In this document: positions 8,874 through 17,706 of the stretch, piece by piece
How the letters are laid out: each line of letters starts with the position of its first letter
How positions within the stretch are numbered: the stretch's first letter is position 1
NCBI RefSeq assembly: GCF_902807005.1
Contig: NZ_LR777658.1
Location: 62,001-126,000 of the forward strand
Length of the DNA stretch: 64,000 nt
Reading direction: 5' to 3'
Source of the DNA: Chlamydiifrater phoenicopteri
GTDB lineage: Bacteria; Chlamydiota; Chlamydiia; Chlamydiales; Chlamydiaceae
Program-made: the position numbers and the translations under genes
Notes under the pieces: model-generated
Told to the model about the DNA's origin: nothing
Database searches by the model: none
The model's input: the letters and a program-made list of their open reading frames with translations, nothing else

Positions 8874-11800
8874 ATGGTAGAAGCAGAAATTCAAGAAGAC
8901 AAATGTTCGATTGTTAAACGTAACGGAATGTTTGTTCCATTGAGCAGAGATCGTATAAGCCGAGCTCTGGAGGCTGCTTTTCGAGATACTAAACAACTTG
9001 GAAATGAAGAGCCTTTGCCAGAAAATTTAGAGACAACGATATCAGATATTACGGCCAAAGTTGTTAAGGAGGTTGTCGAAAAAATAAATGAAGGGCAGGT
9101 CGTTACTGTAGAAAGAGTTCAAGATATAGTTGAAAGTCAATTATATAGAAGCGGAATGCAAGATGTTGCCAGGGATTATATCGTTTACCGAGATAACCGG
9201 AAATCTTGTAGAGAAAATCGATGGGGAAAGGTCGTTGTTATTCGTAGAGATGGGACGAAAGTTCGTTTCAATCCCATGAAGATTTCTTCAGCGATAGAAA
9301 AGGCTTTTCGGGCAACACTGGGAAATAAAGAAAACTCTTCGGAAGTTGTTCCCATTATCAATAACCTGACAGAGACTATAGTAGAAGAACTTTTTCTCAT
9401 GCATAATGATACTGAAGCAGGGCTTCATATAGAGTCTATTCAGGATGTTGTAGAGAAAACGTTAATGTCGTCAGGCCATTATGAAGTGGCAAAAAGTTAC
9501 ATTCTTTATAGAGAAGCTAGAGCAAGAGTCCGTTCCAAGAGTGGAGAGGAGTCGTCGGCTCTTATTGAAGAAGAAGTTTATGAGGTAGTGCGAGGAAATG
9601 GAACCTCTTATGTCCTTAGGAAGGAGGATCTATTTCGTAAATTTTCTTGGGTAAGCCAACGGTTCCCTTCTACTGTAAGTCCTGAGATGCTTGTAGATAT
9701 GACCTTTTCTAACTTGTACTCTGGGATAAAAGAATCAGAAGTAGATTTGGCCTGCATTATGGCTGCTCGAGCCTGCATTGAAAAAGAGCCAGATTATGCC
9801 TTTGTTGCTTCTGATTTACTAATGGATATAGTTTATCGAGAAGCTCTTGGAGTCGACATTACCCACCCTGATCTGGAACACATTCAAAGAGAATACTTCA
9901 AAGAGTATATCAAACAAGGAGAAAAGTATCGATTGAACCCTGCTTTAGCTGACTTCGATCTTGATAAATTAGCCAACGCTTTAGATTTAAGCAGAGATCG
10001 TAGATTCGCTTACATGGGTGCCCAGAATTTATATGATCGGTACTATAACCAGCTTGATGGTAGACGGTTGGAAACAGCACAGATTTTCTGGATGCGCGTG
10101 GCCATGGGGTTAGCTCTCAATGAGGGCGAACAAAAAGAAGATCAAGCTATAGCTTTCTATCGCCTAATTTCAGACTTTCGTTATGTTCCAGCAACTCCAA
10201 CGCTGTTCAACTCTGGTACGATACATTCTCAGCTGAGTTCTTGTTATTTATCTATGGTGAAGGATGATCTAAACCATATTTTCAAATCGATATCTGATAA
10301 CGCTCTGTTATCAAAGTGGGCAGGGGGGTTAGGAAATGACTGGACTCTAGTGAGAGCTACCGGAGCACACATTGCCGGAACCAACGGTAAAAGTCAGGGT
10401 GTCATTCCTTTCATAAAAGTGGTTAATGATACAGCTATTGCTGTAAACCAGGGAGGGAAAAGAAAAGGAGCCGCCTGTGTATACATGGAAATCTGGCACT
10501 ATGATTATGAAGATTTTCTAGATTTACGAAAAAATACCGGAGATGACAGGCGTCGAGCGCATGACATAAATACGGCTAGCTGGGTTCCTGATCTTTTCTT
10601 TAAGAGATTGTTAGCTAATCAGAAGTGGACATTATTTAGCCCAGATGAGGTTCCTGGTTTGCACGAGACTTATGGACAAGATTTTGAGCAATTGTACGAA
10701 GAATACGAGAGAAAAGCTGAAAGAGGGGAGATTAGAATACATAAAACGGTAGAGGCCGCGTCCCTTTGGCGAAAGATGCTGAGTATGTTGTACGAAACAG
10801 GGCATCCTTGGATGACCTTCAAGGATCCTTCTAATATTCGCTCTGCTCAGGATCATTGTGGTGTGGTTCGCTGTTCAAATTTATGCACGGAAATTCTTTT
10901 AAATTCTTCGGAAGAAGAGACTGCTGTTTGTAACTTAGGGTCCGTTAATTTAGCTGAACATTTTACCAATGGTAAGTTTGATGAAGGTAAATTGGCTGAA
11001 ACGGTTTCTATTGCTATCCGTATGTTAGATAATGTGATAGATCTGAATTTTTATCCTATTCCAGAAGCTAGGAAAGCTAACTTTACTCATAGAGCTATAG
11101 GTCTTGGGGTAATGGGCTTTCAAGATGCTTTATACATACAAGATATAGGTTATGCACAAGAAGAAGCTGTGGCTTTCGCTGATGAAAGCATGGAACTGAT
11201 TTCTTATTATGCCATCCTAGCTTCCGCACACTTGGCTAAAGAAAGAGGTGTGTACGAGTCCTACAAAGGGTCTAAGTGGGATCGAGGACTGTTGCCGATA
11301 GATACTATAGAACTTCTAGAAAAGGCTCGAGATAAAGGTAATTTAGTACAGGATAAATCTGGTAAAAAAGATTGGACTCCCGTTAGGGAAGCTGTAAAAG
11401 CTTACGGTATGCGTAATTGTCAAGTGATGGCTATAGCGCCGACTGCTACTATATCAAACCTAGTTGGAGTTACTCAATCTATAGAGCCCACGTACAAGCA
11501 TTTGTTCGTAAAGTCCAACATTTCAGGTGAGTTTACAATTCCAAACGTATATTTGATTAAGAAGTTGAAAGAAAGAGGTCTATGGGATGAGGACATGCTG
11601 GATGATCTCAAATACTTCGATGGTTCTTTGTCTGAGATTGAAAGGGTTCCGGATGATCTCAAAAAGATTTTTCTCACAGCTTTTGAAATAGATCCAGATT
11701 GGTTGATTGAATGTACTTCGAGAAGAACCAAGTGGATAGATATGGGAATATCTCTAAACCTATATCTCGGAGAGCCCGATGGTAAAAAGCTTTCCAATAT

Positions 11801-12014
11801 GTACATTAATGCTTGGAAGAAAGGATTGAAGACTACGTATTATTTGCGATCTATGGGAGCTACGTCTGTTGAAAAATCTTTCACAGATGTCAATAAAAGA
11901 GGTATCCAACCTCGATGGATGAAAAATAAATCTGCTTCGACAAGCATTCTTGTGGAGAGAAACTCAGTTCCAAAAGCTTGTAGTATGGAAGAAAGCTGTG
12001 AAGCTTGCCAGTAA
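8874..12014 (+). CDS. nrdA: Class I ribonucleoside-diphosphate reductase, large subunit
   Basis: The catalytic R1 subunit reduces NDPs to dNDPs with NrdB. Its 1046 residues are longer than typical R1 because the N-terminus carries tandem ATP-cone regulatory domains: cone 1 about residues 11-105 (IVKRNGMFVPLSRDRI), cone 2 about 119-210 (VVVIRRDGTKVRFNPMKI) and a more divergent third about 230-310. The core has the redox cysteines in L-S-S-C-Y and V-C-N-L-G-S, the catalytic cysteine in N-L-C-T-E-I, and a C-terminal C-E-A-C pair for thioredoxin exchange. nrdB follows after 24 bp, preceded by AAAGGAGG. Paired NrdR boxes upstream imply repression when dNTPs are plentiful. Confidence 0.97.
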   Translation: MVEAEIQEDKCSIVKRNGMFVPLSRDRISRALEAAFRDTKQLGNEEPLPENLETTISDITAKVVKEVVEKINEGQVVTVERVQDIVESQLYRSGMQDVARDYIVYRDNRKSCRENRWGKVVVIRRDGTKVRFNPMKISSAIEKAFRATLGNKENSSEVVPIINNLTETIVEELFLMHNDTEAGLHIESIQDVVEKTLMSSGHYEVAKSYILYREARARVRSKSGEESSALIEEEVYEVVRGNGTSYVLRKEDLFRKFSWVSQRFPSTVSPEMLVDMTFSNLYSGIKESEVDLACIMAARACIEKEPDYAFVASDLLMDIVYREALGVDITHPDLEHIQREYFKEYIKQGEKYRLNPALADFDLDKLANALDLSRDRRFAYMGAQNLYDRYYNQLDGRRLETAQIFWMRVAMGLALNEGEQKEDQAIAFYRLISDFRYVPATPTLFNSGTIHSQLSSCYLSMVKDDLNHIFKSISDNALLSKWAGGLGNDWTLVRATGAHIAGTNGKSQGVIPFIKVVNDTAIAVNQGGKRKGAACVYMEIWHYDYEDFLDLRKNTGDDRRRAHDINTASWVPDLFFKRLLANQKWTLFSPDEVPGLHETYGQDFEQLYEEYERKAERGEIRIHKTVEAASLWRKMLSMLYETGHPWMTFKDPSNIRSAQDHCGVVRCSNLCTEILLNSSEEETAVCNLGSVNLAEHFTNGKFDEGKLAETVSIAIRMLDNVIDLNFYPIPEARKANFTHRAIGLGVMGFQDALYIQDIGYAQEEAVAFADESMELISYYAILASAHLAKERGVYESYKGSKWDRGLLPIDTIELLEKARDKGNLVQDKSGKKDWTPVREAVKAYGMRNCQVMAIAPTATISNLVGVTQSIEPTYKHLFVKSNISGEFTIPNVYLIKKLKERGLWDEDMLDDLKYFDGSLSEIERVPDDLKKIFLTAFEIDPDWLIECTSRRTKWIDMGISLNLYLGEPDGKKLSNMYINAWKKGLKTTYYLRSMGATSVEKSFTDVNKRGIQPRWMKNKSASTSILVERNSVPKACSMEESCEACQ

Positions 12015-12038
12015 GGTGTCGCTTAAAAGGAGGTTGCT

Positions 12039-13079
12039 ATGGAAGGAGACCTTTTAGAAGGTAAAAGTAAACGCGTAGATGTTAATCAAAAGTTTTTGAT
12101 TAACTGTAATCAAGTGGATGTTAATCAGCTGGTTCCAATCAAATATAAATGGGCCTGGGAGCACTATCTTAACGGATGTGCTAATAATTGGTTGCCGACA
12201 GAAGTTTCTATGGCTAAGGATATTGAAATTTGGAAGTCCGATAAGTTGTCTGAAGATGAGCGTAGAGTGATACTTCTAAATTTAGGTTTCTTCAGCACAG
12301 CAGAGAGTTTAGTAGGGAACAACATTGTTTTAGCCATATTTAAACACGTAACTAATCCGGAGGCCAGACAATATCTTTTGCGACAAGCTTTTGAAGAAGC
12401 TGTGCACACCCATACTTTCTTGTATATTTGTGAATCTTTAGGCCTTGACGAGAGAGAAGTTTTTAATGCGTACAATGAAAGGGCTTCTATCAAAGCTAAA
12501 GATGATTTCCAAATGACTTTGACAACGCATATTTTAGATCCCAACTTTTCTACAGATTCTGTGGAAGGAATCAAAGAGTTTATTAAAAATTTGGTTGGTT
12601 ATTACGTCATTATGGAAGGAATTTTCTTCTACAGCGGTTTTGTTATGGTGCTATCGTTCCATAGGCAAAATAAAATGACTGGAATAGGAGAACAGTATCA
12701 ATATATCCTTAGAGATGAAACTATTCATTTGAATTTTGGAATAGATTTAATTAACGGGATTAAAGAAGAAAATCCTGAAGTATGGACTCCAGAGTTGCAG
12801 CAAGAAATAATATCTCTAATAGAAAAAGCTGTTGAGTTAGAGATTGCTTATGCCGAAGATTGTTTGCCGAGAGGTATCTTAGGGCTCAAATCTTCCATGT
12901 TCATAGATTATGTTCGACATATTGCTGATAGAAGATTAGAGAGGATAGGTCTTAAGCCCATTTACCACGCCAAGAACCCATTCCCTTGGATGAGTGAGAC
13001 CATGGATCTAAACAAAGAGAAAAACTTCTTTGAAACTCGAGTAACAGAATATCAAACAGCTGGTAGTTTGAGTTGGTAA
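12039..13079 (+). CDS. nrdB: Class Ic ribonucleotide reductase small subunit (Mn/Fe type)
   Basis: The R2 subunit supplies the oxidant for NrdA. It is 346 residues, the same length as the C. trachomatis protein. The usual radical tyrosine is phenylalanine at F127 (E120-A-V-H123-T-H-T-F127), and the first metal ligand is glutamate E89 rather than aspartate. These are the hallmarks of class Ic enzymes with a Mn(IV)/Fe(III) cofactor, first described in C. trachomatis. Other ligands lie in the second helix pair (MEGIFF and R-D-E-T-I-H). It is cotranscribed with nrdA; a hairpin lies just after its stop. Confidence 0.97.
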   Translation: MEGDLLEGKSKRVDVNQKFLINCNQVDVNQLVPIKYKWAWEHYLNGCANNWLPTEVSMAKDIEIWKSDKLSEDERRVILLNLGFFSTAESLVGNNIVLAIFKHVTNPEARQYLLRQAFEEAVHTHTFLYICESLGLDEREVFNAYNERASIKAKDDFQMTLTTHILDPNFSTDSVEGIKEFIKNLVGYYVIMEGIFFYSGFVMVLSFHRQNKMTGIGEQYQYILRDETIHLNFGIDLINGIKEENPEVWTPELQQEIISLIEKAVELEIAYAEDCLPRGILGLKSSMFIDYVRHIADRRLERIGLKPIYHAKNPFPWMSETMDLNKEKNFFETRVTEYQTAGSLSW

Positions 13080-13091
13080 AGTTACTGAAGG

Positions 13092-13123
13092 TTAGCTCAA
13101 CCAGGAAATGATGGCTGAGCTAA
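13092..13123 (+). terminator. Hairpin after nrdB, possible terminator
   Basis: An inverted repeat (TTAGCTCA-A-CCA paired with TGG-C-TGAGCTAA, one mismatch, loop about 8 bases) starts 13 bases after the nrdB stop. It is followed by TTATTG rather than a strong U tract, so termination efficiency is uncertain. It also lies downstream of the convergent exported-protein gene. Confidence 0.5.
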
Positions 13124-13151
13124 TTATTGAAAAAGAAAGAAGCCCTATGTG

Positions 13152-13757
13152 CTAGCAGGGAGGGAGGATCTCTGTTCTAAGAGAGACTTCTTCTGAGGGG
13201 AGCTGTTTTTCAAGGCTTTCATATTCACTAGTCGTAGCTTCAGCAGTGTCAGAAAGCGTTGAGACTGGGGTTTCTCCCTCTTCTTTTTTAGAGGAGTTTT
13301 CTTGAGTCATTTTAATAACTGAGAGATTTGCGAGTTCTTGGTTTTTTAGATGACTAACCGTTTTCATATAGGCTAGAATTTCTTCTTCGTTCATGAATTC
13401 ATCAACAAGAAGTCGCTCTTCGATAATTTCTGCTATTATGCTCCATGCCAAACCCTCTTTAACTTGTGAGTCGAGGGAGCAAAGAGCTTCCATTTCTTTA
13501 GCGGTATCCTGGATGTTTTTGTAACACTCTTTAAATGTGGAATGAGTAAGCTTTGTTGGATGTTTTCTTAATTGATTTAAGGTGCTTAAGAATACGGCGC
13601 CTTCTTCCAAAGCCTCATCAAGAAGGTTTTGTAAATTTCTACGAAACATTATTTGTTCTTTTGCATTTATTGTTGCTAAATGTTCTTCAGCGCCTAATGC
13701 AGAGCTAAGGAGTATTGGAGACACAAGAATTGCAATAAAACAATAAAACCTTCTCAT
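13152..13757 (-). CDS. Hypothetical exported protein
   Basis: I do not recognise this 201-residue protein. It starts with a clear signal peptide (MRRF, hydrophobic residues about 5-20, cleavage likely after SALGA). The mature part is predicted helical and acidic, with two cysteines (C83 and C96 by my count) that could pair. The C-terminal third is rich in Glu, Ser and Thr and looks unstructured. It lies between nrdB and trmB, where I do not recall a gene in C. trachomatis, so it may be lineage-variable. Export to the periplasm is inferred. Confidence 0.7.
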   Translation of the reverse strand: MRRFYCFIAILVSPILLSSALGAEEHLATINAKEQIMFRRNLQNLLDEALEEGAVFLSTLNQLRKHPTKLTHSTFKECYKNIQDTAKEMEALCSLDSQVKEGLAWSIIAEIIEERLLVDEFMNEEEILAYMKTVSHLKNQELANLSVIKMTQENSSKKEEGETPVSTLSDTAEATTSEYESLEKQLPSEEVSLRTEILPPC

Positions 13758-13924
13758 AAAAACCTTTATAACTTTATATGTTGTCGGTCTATTTTAATGT
13801 TGATTTGTATTTTTTTCGATTAAATAAAATAGTTTGAGTTTTCTTCTAATTTTTTTATTATTTTAGATTCAATCGTATTGGCCGAAAAATCCTGTACAGT
13901 TATAGTCTCACCACCGTTAACTAG

Positions 13925-14617
13925 ATGCGAAGGTATTTTGTGAGACCTAAAGATTTGCCTCTTCCCTTTGATAGAAGTCGACAGCATGTTTTGATCAGGG
14001 ACGGGATCTTATTTATTCCTTCCTACTCAAATTCTGAGTCAGACGATCTGTTTAGCATGCCTTCTTGGGGGGAGTTGTTTTCAGAGAATAACCCCATTTG
14101 TTGCGAAATTTGCTCTGGCAATGGAGATTGGATCATAGATCAGGCAGAAAATTTTTCCTACAAGAACTGGGTTGCTGTGGAGAGAAGATTCGATAGAATT
14201 CGAAAAATTTGGTCAAAAAGAGAAAACAGGGGGTTACAAAACCTTTTTCTTGTTTGTGGAGAAGCTCAAGTTTTTTTTAGGAAGTTTGTTTTAGAAGCCT
14301 CTTTCAGTGAGGTGCATGTCAACTTTCCAGATCCTTGGCCTAAGCTTAGACACCATAAACACCGTCTGTTTCAAACAGATTTTGTCGACGATTTGGCTAA
14401 AGCTATGTGTGATAGAGGGACGTTGTCGCTAGTCACAGACCACGAGGACTTTTTACGAACTTCTTTAGGCTCTATTATGAAAAGATTTTCTCCTCAGCAG
14501 ATAGCACCTTACTACGAGGAAATAGAATCTAATTACGGGAACTCTTGGTTCGAAAATTTATGGAGGATGAAGGGGAAAAAGATTTTTCAAGCAAAGTTCG
14601 AAAACGATGGGATATAG
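13925..14617 (+). CDS. trmB: tRNA (guanine-N7)-methyltransferase
   Basis: TrmB methylates G46 in tRNA variable loops using S-adenosylmethionine. The 230-residue product has the SAM-binding loop E-I-C-S-G-N-G-D-W (about residue 60), an acidic V-A-V-E strand, and the diagnostic N-F-P-D-P-W-P-K motif (about residue 138), followed by H-K-H-R-L. Its last ten bases, including the TAG stop, lie inside the oppositely oriented tRNA-Val gene. Corresponds to CT829 from memory. Confidence 0.95.
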   Translation: MRRYFVRPKDLPLPFDRSRQHVLIRDGILFIPSYSNSESDDLFSMPSWGELFSENNPICCEICSGNGDWIIDQAENFSYKNWVAVERRFDRIRKIWSKRENRGLQNLFLVCGEAQVFFRKFVLEASFSEVHVNFPDPWPKLRHHKHRLFQTDFVDDLAKAMCDRGTLSLVTDHEDFLRTSLGSIMKRFSPQQIAPYYEEIESNYGNSWFENLWRMKGKKIFQAKFENDGI

Positions 14618-14681
14618 CTGACTTGAACAGCTGACCTTCACGATGTCAACGTGACGCTCTAACCAACTGAGCTAATACCCC
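14608..14681 (-). tRNA. tRNA-Val (GAC anticodon)
   Basis: On the minus strand the 74-nt sequence folds into a cloverleaf: acceptor GGGGTAT with ATATCCC (one G-U pair), D arm TTAGCTCAGTTGGTTAGAG, anticodon stem TCACG/CGTGA around loop TTGACAT (anticodon GAC), and T loop TTCAAGT. The discriminator is A and CCA is not encoded. Its 3' end overlaps the trmB stop by 10 bp on the other strand. Confidence 0.93.
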
Positions 14682-14695
14682 AAATCTAGTCAGGG

Positions 14696-14724
14696 ATGTT
14701 ATCATGGGAAATCTATCTTTTCAA
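14696..14724 (-). promoter_or_regulatory. Candidate promoter for tRNA-Val
   Basis: On the minus strand TTGAAA (14724-14719) and TAACAT (14701-14696) have a 17-bp spacer. Transcription would start about 8 bases before the mature tRNA 5' end. Assigned by eye. Confidence 0.5.
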
Positions 14725-14792
14725 TTCAAAAATCTAAAAGATTTGCGGATTTAAAAAGATTTTTTAAACAAGTTTTAGGGTGGTTTTTGGGT

Positions 14793-15362
14793 ATGAAAAC
14801 ATTTTTTTCTAATGTAGTATCGGTAGCCCATAATTTATTCAGGGAGTTTTTATCTCCAGGAGATATTGTTGTTGATGCTACCTGTGGTAATGGTAAAGAT
14901 ATTTTAGTCATGGCTAAGCTTTTAAAAGGTAAGGGAAAGATTATAGGCTATGATGTCCAAAAAGAAGCCTTAGCCAAATCTATGATGGCCTTTGAAGCTC
15001 TGCTTAGTAGAGAGGAGGCTAGCATCATTTCTTTAAAGCATAGCTCTCACGTCTGTCTGGAAGAGAATGGAGCAAAGCTATTTCATTATAACTTAGGATA
15101 CTTGCCTGGTGGAGATCACGATATAACAACTCTCACGGAAGATACTATTGCTAGCTTGAACAAAGCTTTGGATTTATTGCATTCAGAAGGGATTATTACG
15201 GTTATTTGTTACCCAGGGCATGAAGAGGGTAAAAGAGAAAGAGATGCTGTAGAATCTTTTGCTGAGGCTTTAGATCCAGGACGTTGGACGGTAGTTCTTC
15301 GTAAAATGATGAACCGAAATTTGGCTCCAGAGTTGTTTGTTTTTAAAAGAAATCTTCTATGA
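14793..15362 (+). CDS. Class I SAM methyltransferase, YtqB-like (rRNA methylase family)
   Basis: A 189-residue SAM-dependent methyltransferase of the YtqB/rRNA-methylase family; the substrate is not established. The SAM motif V-V-D-A-T-C-G-N-G-K-D is near residue 30, followed by G-Y-D-V-Q and the catalytic-region F-H-Y-N-L-G-Y-L-P-G-G-D-H motif (about residue 107). I V-I-C-Y-P-G-H-E-E-G supports this family. I use the ATG at 14793; a TTG two codons upstream is possible. Its stop overlaps the convergent murB stop by 6 bp. Corresponds to CT830 from memory. Confidence 0.85.
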   Translation: MKTFFSNVVSVAHNLFREFLSPGDIVVDATCGNGKDILVMAKLLKGKGKIIGYDVQKEALAKSMMAFEALLSREEASIISLKHSSHVCLEENGAKLFHYNLGYLPGGDHDITTLTEDTIASLNKALDLLHSEGIITVICYPGHEEGKRERDAVESFAEALDPGRWTVVLRKMMNRNLAPELFVFKRNLL

Positions 15363-16247
15363 TCGGTTGTGGGGAATAAATAAAACTTCTTCTTCTAAGG
15401 AAAAGCCGCGTTTTTGTGCAGCCTCCTTTATTATATTGATAAGTTTTAATACGTCTTTAGCCTTGGCTGCTCCTCTATTAACGATAAAGTTGGCGTGAAG
15501 AGGGGATATGATAGCATCGCCAACGCTTAGTCCTTTTAGCCCACATTCCTCAATAAGCTTTCCTGCTGGCATGTCTTTCGATGGGTTTCGAAAGATACAG
15601 CCTGCAGAAAATTGGTTATAGGGTTGAGATGCAACTCGTTTTTCTTTATAGGAAGCTTCTAATTTTATAGAAGCAGGATTGTTGTATAATTGAAATTCTG
15701 CACTAAGGATGAATTCAGAAACACTTTGGAATCGGGAGGAGCGGTATTCAAACTTTAATTCAGACTTTGAGTAAGAAACAATCTTTCCTTCAGGAGTAAT
15801 AGCTTCGACGCGAAGAACTGAGTCAGAAGTAGATTGGCCTTGTGCGCCCGCATTCATAAAAATAGCGCCTCCCACAGAGCCTGGAATCCCGGAGGCAAAT
15901 TCCAATCCACCTAGATTTTTTTTTGTTGTATAGCGCCCAAGTGCGGCAAAAGAATGTCCCGAATAAACCTTTAGGAGATGAGGGGTTAAAAAATTTTTTT
16001 TGTTGAGATTGTTGAGCAAAACTAAGCCATGAAAACCTAGGTCGTCAAATAAGCAATTAGAGCCCTTGCCTAAGATGAAATGAGGTAGGGGATGTTTGTG
16101 TAAAAAGCGGAAGACTTCGACAGCTTCCTCGACAGAAGAGATAGATTTAAAAAATTTAGCGGGACCCCCTATTCTAAACGTAGAATACTTACTTAGGGGA
16201 ACCCCTTCTTTAACGGGGAAGGGAAAGGTTATTTCCGACTTCTGCAT
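15357..16247 (-). CDS. murB: UDP-N-acetylenolpyruvoylglucosamine reductase
   Basis: A FAD enzyme reducing enolpyruvyl-UDP-GlcNAc to UDP-MurNAc in peptidoglycan precursor synthesis, in the cytosol. The 296 residues show the FAD-binding I-L-G-K-G-S-N motif, G-I-P-G-S-V-G-G-A (about residue 123), Y-R-S-S-R-F and the C-terminal L-I-E-E-C-G-L-K-G. In the S-A-G-C-I-F-R-N-P segment a cysteine occupies the position of the catalytic serine of E. coli MurB; some MurB enzymes use Cys here. nusB is just upstream on the same strand. Corresponds to CT831. Confidence 0.94.
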   Translation of the reverse strand: MQKSEITFPFPVKEGVPLSKYSTFRIGGPAKFFKSISSVEEAVEVFRFLHKHPLPHFILGKGSNCLFDDLGFHGLVLLNNLNKKNFLTPHLLKVYSGHSFAALGRYTTKKNLGGLEFASGIPGSVGGAIFMNAGAQGQSTSDSVLRVEAITPEGKIVSYSKSELKFEYRSSRFQSVSEFILSAEFQLYNNPASIKLEASYKEKRVASQPYNQFSAGCIFRNPSKDMPAGKLIEECGLKGLSVGDAIISPLHANFIVNRGAAKAKDVLKLINIIKEAAQKRGFSLEEEVLFIPHNRS

Positions 16248-16266
16248 GTAGGCCCTAATCGAGAAA

Positions 16267-16779
16267 CTAATTAATTTTTAGATTAGAGGGAAAAGATATT
16301 CTGGTAAATGTTAAGGGATATTTTTTTTGAAAAATTGCGTCTAGCAGAGCATGAACAAAGGCTGACGCTGGAGGATGCCCAAATTTCTTTGTTAGCCGTA
16401 TAGCTTCAGAAATTAGTACAGCATCAGTGGTTGAGTCTGGATTATTAGAAGAAAAGTGTTCATAACAAATTAAGCGGAGAACATTCTTTTCTAGTCTGGA
16501 AATTTTTCCTTGGTGGTTGCCCAGAATATTTTCCTCAAGAAGAGCGTCGAGGTGATTTTTATTGCTGATGACGGCGGACGCTAGCGAGAAGGCGCTTAGG
16601 GCGTGTCGTTTTGAAACACGAACCTCTCGCATTATCATGGGAACAACTTCGTTTCCCTGGTCAGAAAGGTCCAAAGAGAAAAGAATTTGTAAAGTTATTT
16701 CCCTAAACTTAGTTTGAGGGATAGAGCCGCAACAAGACTCTACGCTAAAAGGAACTCCCTTTGTAGCAGGCGCAGCCAT
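16267..16779 (-). CDS. nusB: Transcription antitermination factor NusB
   Basis: NusB binds BoxA RNA with S10 to antiterminate rRNA transcription. The frame could be extended to 16911, but the extra 44 residues have no counterpart in the family. An AGGTG ribosome site lies 5 bases before the ATG at 16779, giving 170 residues, close to normal NusB size. The R-E-I-T-L-Q-I-L-F-S-L segment is the N-terminal helix, and the C-terminal L-I-x-E-A-I-R-L-T-K-K-F-G motif is characteristic. murB follows after 19 bp. Confidence 0.88.
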   Translation of the reverse strand: MAAPATKGVPFSVESCCGSIPQTKFREITLQILFSLDLSDQGNEVVPMIMREVRVSKRHALSAFSLASAVISNKNHLDALLEENILGNHQGKISRLEKNVLRLICYEHFSSNNPDSTTDAVLISEAIRLTKKFGHPPASAFVHALLDAIFQKKYPLTFTRISFPSNLKIN

Positions 16780-17142
16780 TAAAACACCTGTGTAAAAAGA
16801 ATCTAATTTTTTGTAATAAAGCAACCACAGCAACGATCTCGTAGAGAAGAAGGCTCCTACAGCGAGAATATGGAAGGAACAATTGTAGTTACTAAGAAAG
16901 TTTATTTGCAATAATGAATTTTCAAAGAACTGGGGTTCATAAAATTAATTTTTCACATTTAATATTTTTTTTGAACAAGCTTCTTTCACTCGGGAATCTA
17001 TAGATTTTCGATTGATTTTCTTTTCACAATAAACTAAGATCTTCCCCTTCTTGGAAGGGCCTTTTTGGCCTCGGAGAGCAGGAGTACGATTGCCGGGAAG
17101 TTCTCGGTGGTGCGATTTAGATTCTCAAAATATAATTGCAGG
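16780..17142. other. Divergent nusB/infC intergenic region with a leader hairpin
   Basis: A 363-bp gap between divergent genes. The nusB side (16780-16911) is an open frame without coding support. A poor promoter-like pair TTCGAT/TAAACT ends at 17035, just before a terminator-like hairpin at 17045-17066. The remaining leader to infC is about 75 bases. No small gene is seen. Confidence 0.5.
17045..17066 (+). terminator. Possible attenuator in the infC leader
   Basis: CCCTTC-TTG-GAAGGG forms a 6-bp hairpin with a 3-base loop, followed directly by CCTTTTT. It lies about 80 bases before infC, where Bacillus infC-rpmI-rplT operons carry an L20-controlled attenuator. Whether this hairpin does the same is inference only. 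Confidence 0.4.
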
Positions 17143-17706
17143 ATGAAAGTGGCTGTCAATCTGAAAATTAACAAGCAAATTCGTGCTCCTAAAGTTAGGG
17201 TGATCGGAGTTGGTGGGGAACAAATGGGAGTTGTTTCCATCAAGGAAGCTCTTGATATGGCCAGGGAAGCGGACTTGGATTTAGTTGAAGTTGCTTCTAA
17301 TAGTGAGCCCCCAGTCTGTAAGATCATGGATTATGGGAAGTACCGATATGATCTAACCAAGAAAGAAAAAGATAACAAAAAAGCTCAGCATCAAGTTCGT
17401 GTTAAAGAGGTGAAACTTAAGCCGAATATTGATGAGAACGATTTTATGACGAAGTCCAAGCAAGCTCGGTCTTTTCTCGAAAAAGGGAATAAGGTCAAGA
17501 TTACTTGCACCTTTCGTGGAAGAGAGCTCGCTTACCCAGAACATGGTCATAGAGTGGTTCAGCGTATGAGCCAACTTCTAGAAGATGTTGGAGGGGTAGA
17601 GGCCGAACCAAAGTTAACGGGGAGGTCTCTAAGTTGCGTTATTGCTCCTGTAACAGTAAAAACTAGAAAAAAACAGGAAAGAATACATGCCCAAGATGAA
17701 AAGTAA
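17143..17706 (+). CDS. infC: Translation initiation factor IF-3
   Basis: IF-3 binds the 30S subunit and checks start-codon pairing. From the ATG at 17143 the product is 187 residues: an N-terminal domain with N-x-x-I-R-A-P-x-V-R-V-I-G, the signature [15 protein letters not shown] with [11 protein letters not shown], then the C-terminal domain ([12 protein letters not shown]). The open frame extends 26 codons upstream, but IF-3 homology starts here. A GTG at 17149 is an alternative start, with AGG 6 bases before it. The gene overlaps rpmI by 20 bp. Confidence 0.95.
   Translation: MKVAVNLKINKQIRAPKVRVIGVGGEQMGVVSIKEALDMAREADLDLVEVASNSEPPVCKIMDYGKYRYDLTKKEKDNKKAQHQVRVKEVKLKPNIDENDFMTKSKQARSFLEKGNKVKITCTFRGRELAYPEHGHRVVQRMSQLLEDVGGVEAEPKLTGRSLSCVIAPVTVKTRKKQERIHAQDEK

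Noticed and set aside
16780..16911. N-terminal extension of nusB
   Set aside because: Extra 44 residues have no counterpart in NusB, and a well-placed ribosome site supports the ATG at 16779.
17065..17142. N-terminal extension of infC
   Set aside because: IF-3 homology begins at the ATG at 17143 and the extension overlaps the leader hairpin.
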